From: an uncultured Stenotrophomonas sp.
Lineage (GTDB): Bacteria; Pseudomonadota; Gammaproteobacteria; Xanthomonadales; Xanthomonadaceae
Length of the DNA: 64,000 nt
NCBI GenBank assembly: GCA_900078405.1
Contig: FLTS01000001.1
Coordinates: 3,163,727-3,227,726, forward strand
Reading direction: 5' to 3'
The position numbers were made by a program, and so were the translations under genes. Every line of letters starts with the position of its first letter. The first letter of the stretch is position 1. The notes under the pieces are model-generated. The model did no database searches. It had not been told where the DNA came from and was given only the letters and a program-made list of their open reading frames with translations. This document shows, piece after piece, positions 62,374 through 64,000 of this stretch.

Positions 62374-63396
62374 ATGAAGCTGATTTCCGCGGTATTGCTG
62401 GGCCTGGCGTCGCTGTCATCGGGTGCCGCCGTGGCCGCACCGGCCGCTTCGCCCCTGTTGGTGATTCACGGCGGTGCGGGCCAGGAGCGCGGCAGCCTCG
62501 GCCCGGAAGAGATGCAGGCTGCGCGAGCCGGGCTGGAAGCCGCGCTGCGCAAGGGCCACGAGGTGCTTGCCGCCGGCCGGCCGGCGATGGATGCAGTGAC
62601 CGCGGCGATCACCGTGCTGGAAGACGATCCGACCTTCAACGCCGGGCGCGGGGCGGTATTCACCCACGACGGCAGGAACGAGCTGGATGCTGCGTTGATG
62701 GACGGCGCCACCCAGCGCGCCGGTGCGGTGGCCGGCGTGCACACGATCAGGAACCCGATCCTGCTGGCGCGTGCGGTGATGGAGCATTCCCCACACGTGA
62801 TGATGGTCGGGCAGGGCGCGGAGATGTTCGCCGCCGAGCAGGAGATCGAACAGGTGGATCCGTCGTACTTCCGTACCGAGAAGCGCTGGCAGCAGCTGCA
62901 GCGCGCCCTGAAGGAGGAGGCGGCCGGGCAGGCGCACGCAGACCTGGAAACCGCCAGGCACTTCGGTACCGTCGGTGCGGTGGCGCTGGATGCACGGGGC
63001 AAGCTGGCCGCCGGTACCTCCACCGGTGGCATGACCAACAAGCGCTATGGCCGGGTAGGTGATTCGCCGGTCATCGGTGCCGGCACCTGGGCCGATGCGC
63101 GCTGCGCGGTGTCCGGTACCGGCTGGGGCGAGTTCTACATCCGCCTGGCGGCCGCGCACGAAATCTGCGCGCGCATGCGCTATCTGGGCGAAAGCCCGGC
63201 CGCGGCGGGCGAGGAGGTGATCGTCAAGCAGGTGCCCGGATTGGGCGGCGACGGCGGTGCCATCGTGCTGTCGGCCGACGGGCGCATCGCCATGCCGTTC
63301 AACACCGAAGGCATGTACCGCGGCTGGATTGGCGCCGACGGCGTTCCCCACGTGGCGATCTTCACCGACGAAGCGCTGCGGATGCCGAATGAATGA
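62374..63396 (+). CDS. iaaA: Isoaspartyl peptidase / L-asparaginase (Ntn hydrolase), exported
   Basis: The 340-residue precursor has a signal peptide (MKLISAVLLGLASLSSGAAVA) and then the asparaginase-2 family fold. The catalytic threonine T199 in HFGTVGAVALD becomes the N-terminus of the beta chain after self-cleavage; the STGGMTNKRYGRVGDSPVIGAGT segment is the substrate loop. It removes isoaspartate from peptides or splits asparagine, here probably in the periplasm. ATG 62374 follows AGGAGTGG; TAGAAT 62343-62348 is a candidate -10. Confidence 0.9.
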   Translation: MKLISAVLLGLASLSSGAAVAAPAASPLLVIHGGAGQERGSLGPEEMQAARAGLEAALRKGHEVLAAGRPAMDAVTAAITVLEDDPTFNAGRGAVFTHDGRNELDAALMDGATQRAGAVAGVHTIRNPILLARAVMEHSPHVMMVGQGAEMFAAEQEIEQVDPSYFRTEKRWQQLQRALKEEAAGQAHADLETARHFGTVGAVALDARGKLAAGTSTGGMTNKRYGRVGDSPVIGAGTWADARCAVSGTGWGEFYIRLAAAHEICARMRYLGESPAAAGEEVIVKQVPGLGGDGGAIVLSADGRIAMPFNTEGMYRGWIGADGVPHVAIFTDEALRMPNE

Positions 63397-63431
63397 GTGG
63401 CGAGAAATTTCGCCGGAAGTGAAAATTCCTG

Positions 63432-63459
63432 TTGACACTATCCGGACGATCACCATAAT
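63432..63459 (+). promoter_or_regulatory. Strong promoter of the tRNA-tuf operon
   Basis: Perfect -35 TTGACA (63432-63437) and -10 CATAAT (63454-63459) with a 16-bp spacer. The GC-rich stretch after the -10 (AGCGGGCTC) resembles the discriminator of stringently controlled stable RNA genes. Confidence 0.85.
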
Positions 63460-63515
63460 AGCGGGCTCTTCCACCCCTGACCGGTAAGGCCAAGGTCATC
63501 CAAGAGGGGCGGAAT

Positions 63516-63601
63516 GGAGGGATACCCAAGCGGCCAACGGGGGCAGACTGTAAATCTGCTGGCTTACGCCTTCGGTGGTTCGAATCCACCTCCCTCCACC
63601 A
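63516..63601 (+). tRNA. tRNA-Tyr (GTA)
   Basis: An 86-nt class II tRNA with acceptor stem GGAGGGA/TCCCTCC, anticodon GTA at 63550-63552, a long variable arm, the T-loop GGTTCGAATCC and an encoded CCA end. It is first in the tRNA-Tyr/Gly/Thr-tuf set. Confidence 0.96.
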
Positions 63602-63627
63602 GTTTCACGTTGTGGCAGTTTCCCGGT

Positions 63628-63701
<74 letters not shown>

Positions 63702-63738
63702 TTGAACGAAATGAAATTCATGCCATAATGCACAACTC

Positions 63739-63814
63739 GCTCACGTAGCTCAGTCGGTAGAGCACCTCCTTGGTAAGGAGGAGGTCGAAGGTTCGATTCC
63801 TTTCGTGAGCACCA
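63739..63814 (+). tRNA. tRNA-Thr (GGT)
   Basis: A 76-nt tRNA with acceptor GCTCACG/CGTGAGC, anticodon GGT at 63772-63774, T-loop GGTTCGATTCC and encoded CCA. Confidence 0.96.
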
Positions 63815-63856
63815 TCCTTCGCATCACACTCAAGACGAATTTCGAGATAAGCAGCC

Positions 63857-64000
63857 ATGGCCAAGGGTAAGTTCGAGCGCACCAAGCCGCACGTCAACGT
63901 CGGCACCATCGGTCACGTCGACCACGGCAAGACCACGCTGACCGCAGCGCTGACCAAGATCGGCGCCGAGCGCTTCGGCGGCGAGTTCAAGGACTACTCC
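63857..64000 (+). CDS. tuf: Elongation factor Tu (3' end outside window)
   Basis: The first 48 codons are visible, beginning [27 protein letters not shown], with the G1 motif GHVDHGKT of EF-Tu. It carries aminoacyl-tRNAs to the ribosome. The gene follows three tRNA genes as in the E. coli tufB operon (which adds another tRNA-Thr at its start) and probably shares the strong promoter at 63432-63459. Confidence 0.97.
   Translation, partial: MAKGKFERTKPHVNVGTIGHVDHGKTTLTAALTKIGAERFGGEFKDYS

Overview
The window is a 64 kb piece of a GC-rich gammaproteobacterial chromosome, most likely from the Xanthomonadaceae (Stenotrophomonas/Pseudoxanthomonas/Xanthomonas group). The evidence is the plant-type glutamate-cysteine ligase, the lpxL/waaA/tolC neighbourhood, the order tRNA-Tyr/Gly/Thr-tuf, and many small palindromes beginning with GTAG, which resemble the GTAG REPs described in Stenotrophomonas. 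Most of it is core chromosome. The only clearly mobile DNA is a short decayed island at about 60.57-62.1 kb.

Layout. 1-7.8 kb: gshA (5' truncated by the window), an aldo/keto reductase, a formaldehyde detoxification set (frmR, frmA, frmB) with a visible FrmR-type operator, a Dph6-like ATPase, DegV and DUF924. 7.9-16.1 kb: a glutaredoxin/rhodanese fusion, a polysaccharide deacetylase, a DEAD-box helicase, a GDSL esterase, an AlaA-like aminotransferase, rsgA and a QEGLA (DUF1704) protein. 16.2-21.8 kb: a D-amino-acid salvage cluster on the minus strand (RidA, D-aminoacylase, RpiR regulator, GntP permease, DSD1-type PLP enzyme) with a pair of matching candidate operator sites. 22.1-24.5 kb: maeB. 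24.6-29.7 kb: envelope genes (zf-CHCC protein, glycosyltransferase, O-antigen ligase, lipid A acyltransferase, Kdo transferase). 29.7-37 kb: tolC, a Pcm-like methyltransferase, a TetR regulator and an RND efflux pair. 37-41 kb: a propeller-GGDEF protein and prolyl iminopeptidase. 41.2-44.1 kb: a tightly overlapping minus-strand operon (nitroreductase, 5'-3' exonuclease, NUDIX, N-formylglutamate amidohydrolase). 44.3-51.2 kb: DUF1631 and the pnt transhydrogenase genes, with an oppositely oriented sigma/DUF3619/DUF3106 unit lying between pntAA and pntAB-pntB. 51.3-57.7 kb: sufT, ilvE, ybaK, a one-domain asparaginase, wrbA, yihY and a TlpA lipoprotein. 57.8-60.6 kb: an SPFH/zinc-ribbon/small-membrane-protein cluster. 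60.6-62.4 kb: remnants of an IS3-type transposase and of an integrative-element replication protein. 62.4-64 kb: an isoaspartyl peptidase, a strong tRNA promoter, three tRNAs and the start of tuf.

The most interesting features are: (i) three long inverted repeats built from GGAGTGAG-like units, whose arms supply stop codons and almost touch the starts of lpxL and waaA; (ii) genes ending on the TAG of a GTAG repeat; (iii) TAGAAT -10 boxes placed so close to ATG that the transcripts should be leaderless; (iv) the SPFH/zinc-ribbon cluster; (v) a three-domain glutaredoxin whose A-type middle domain has lost all its cysteines. No CRISPR array, prophage or secondary-metabolite cluster was seen.
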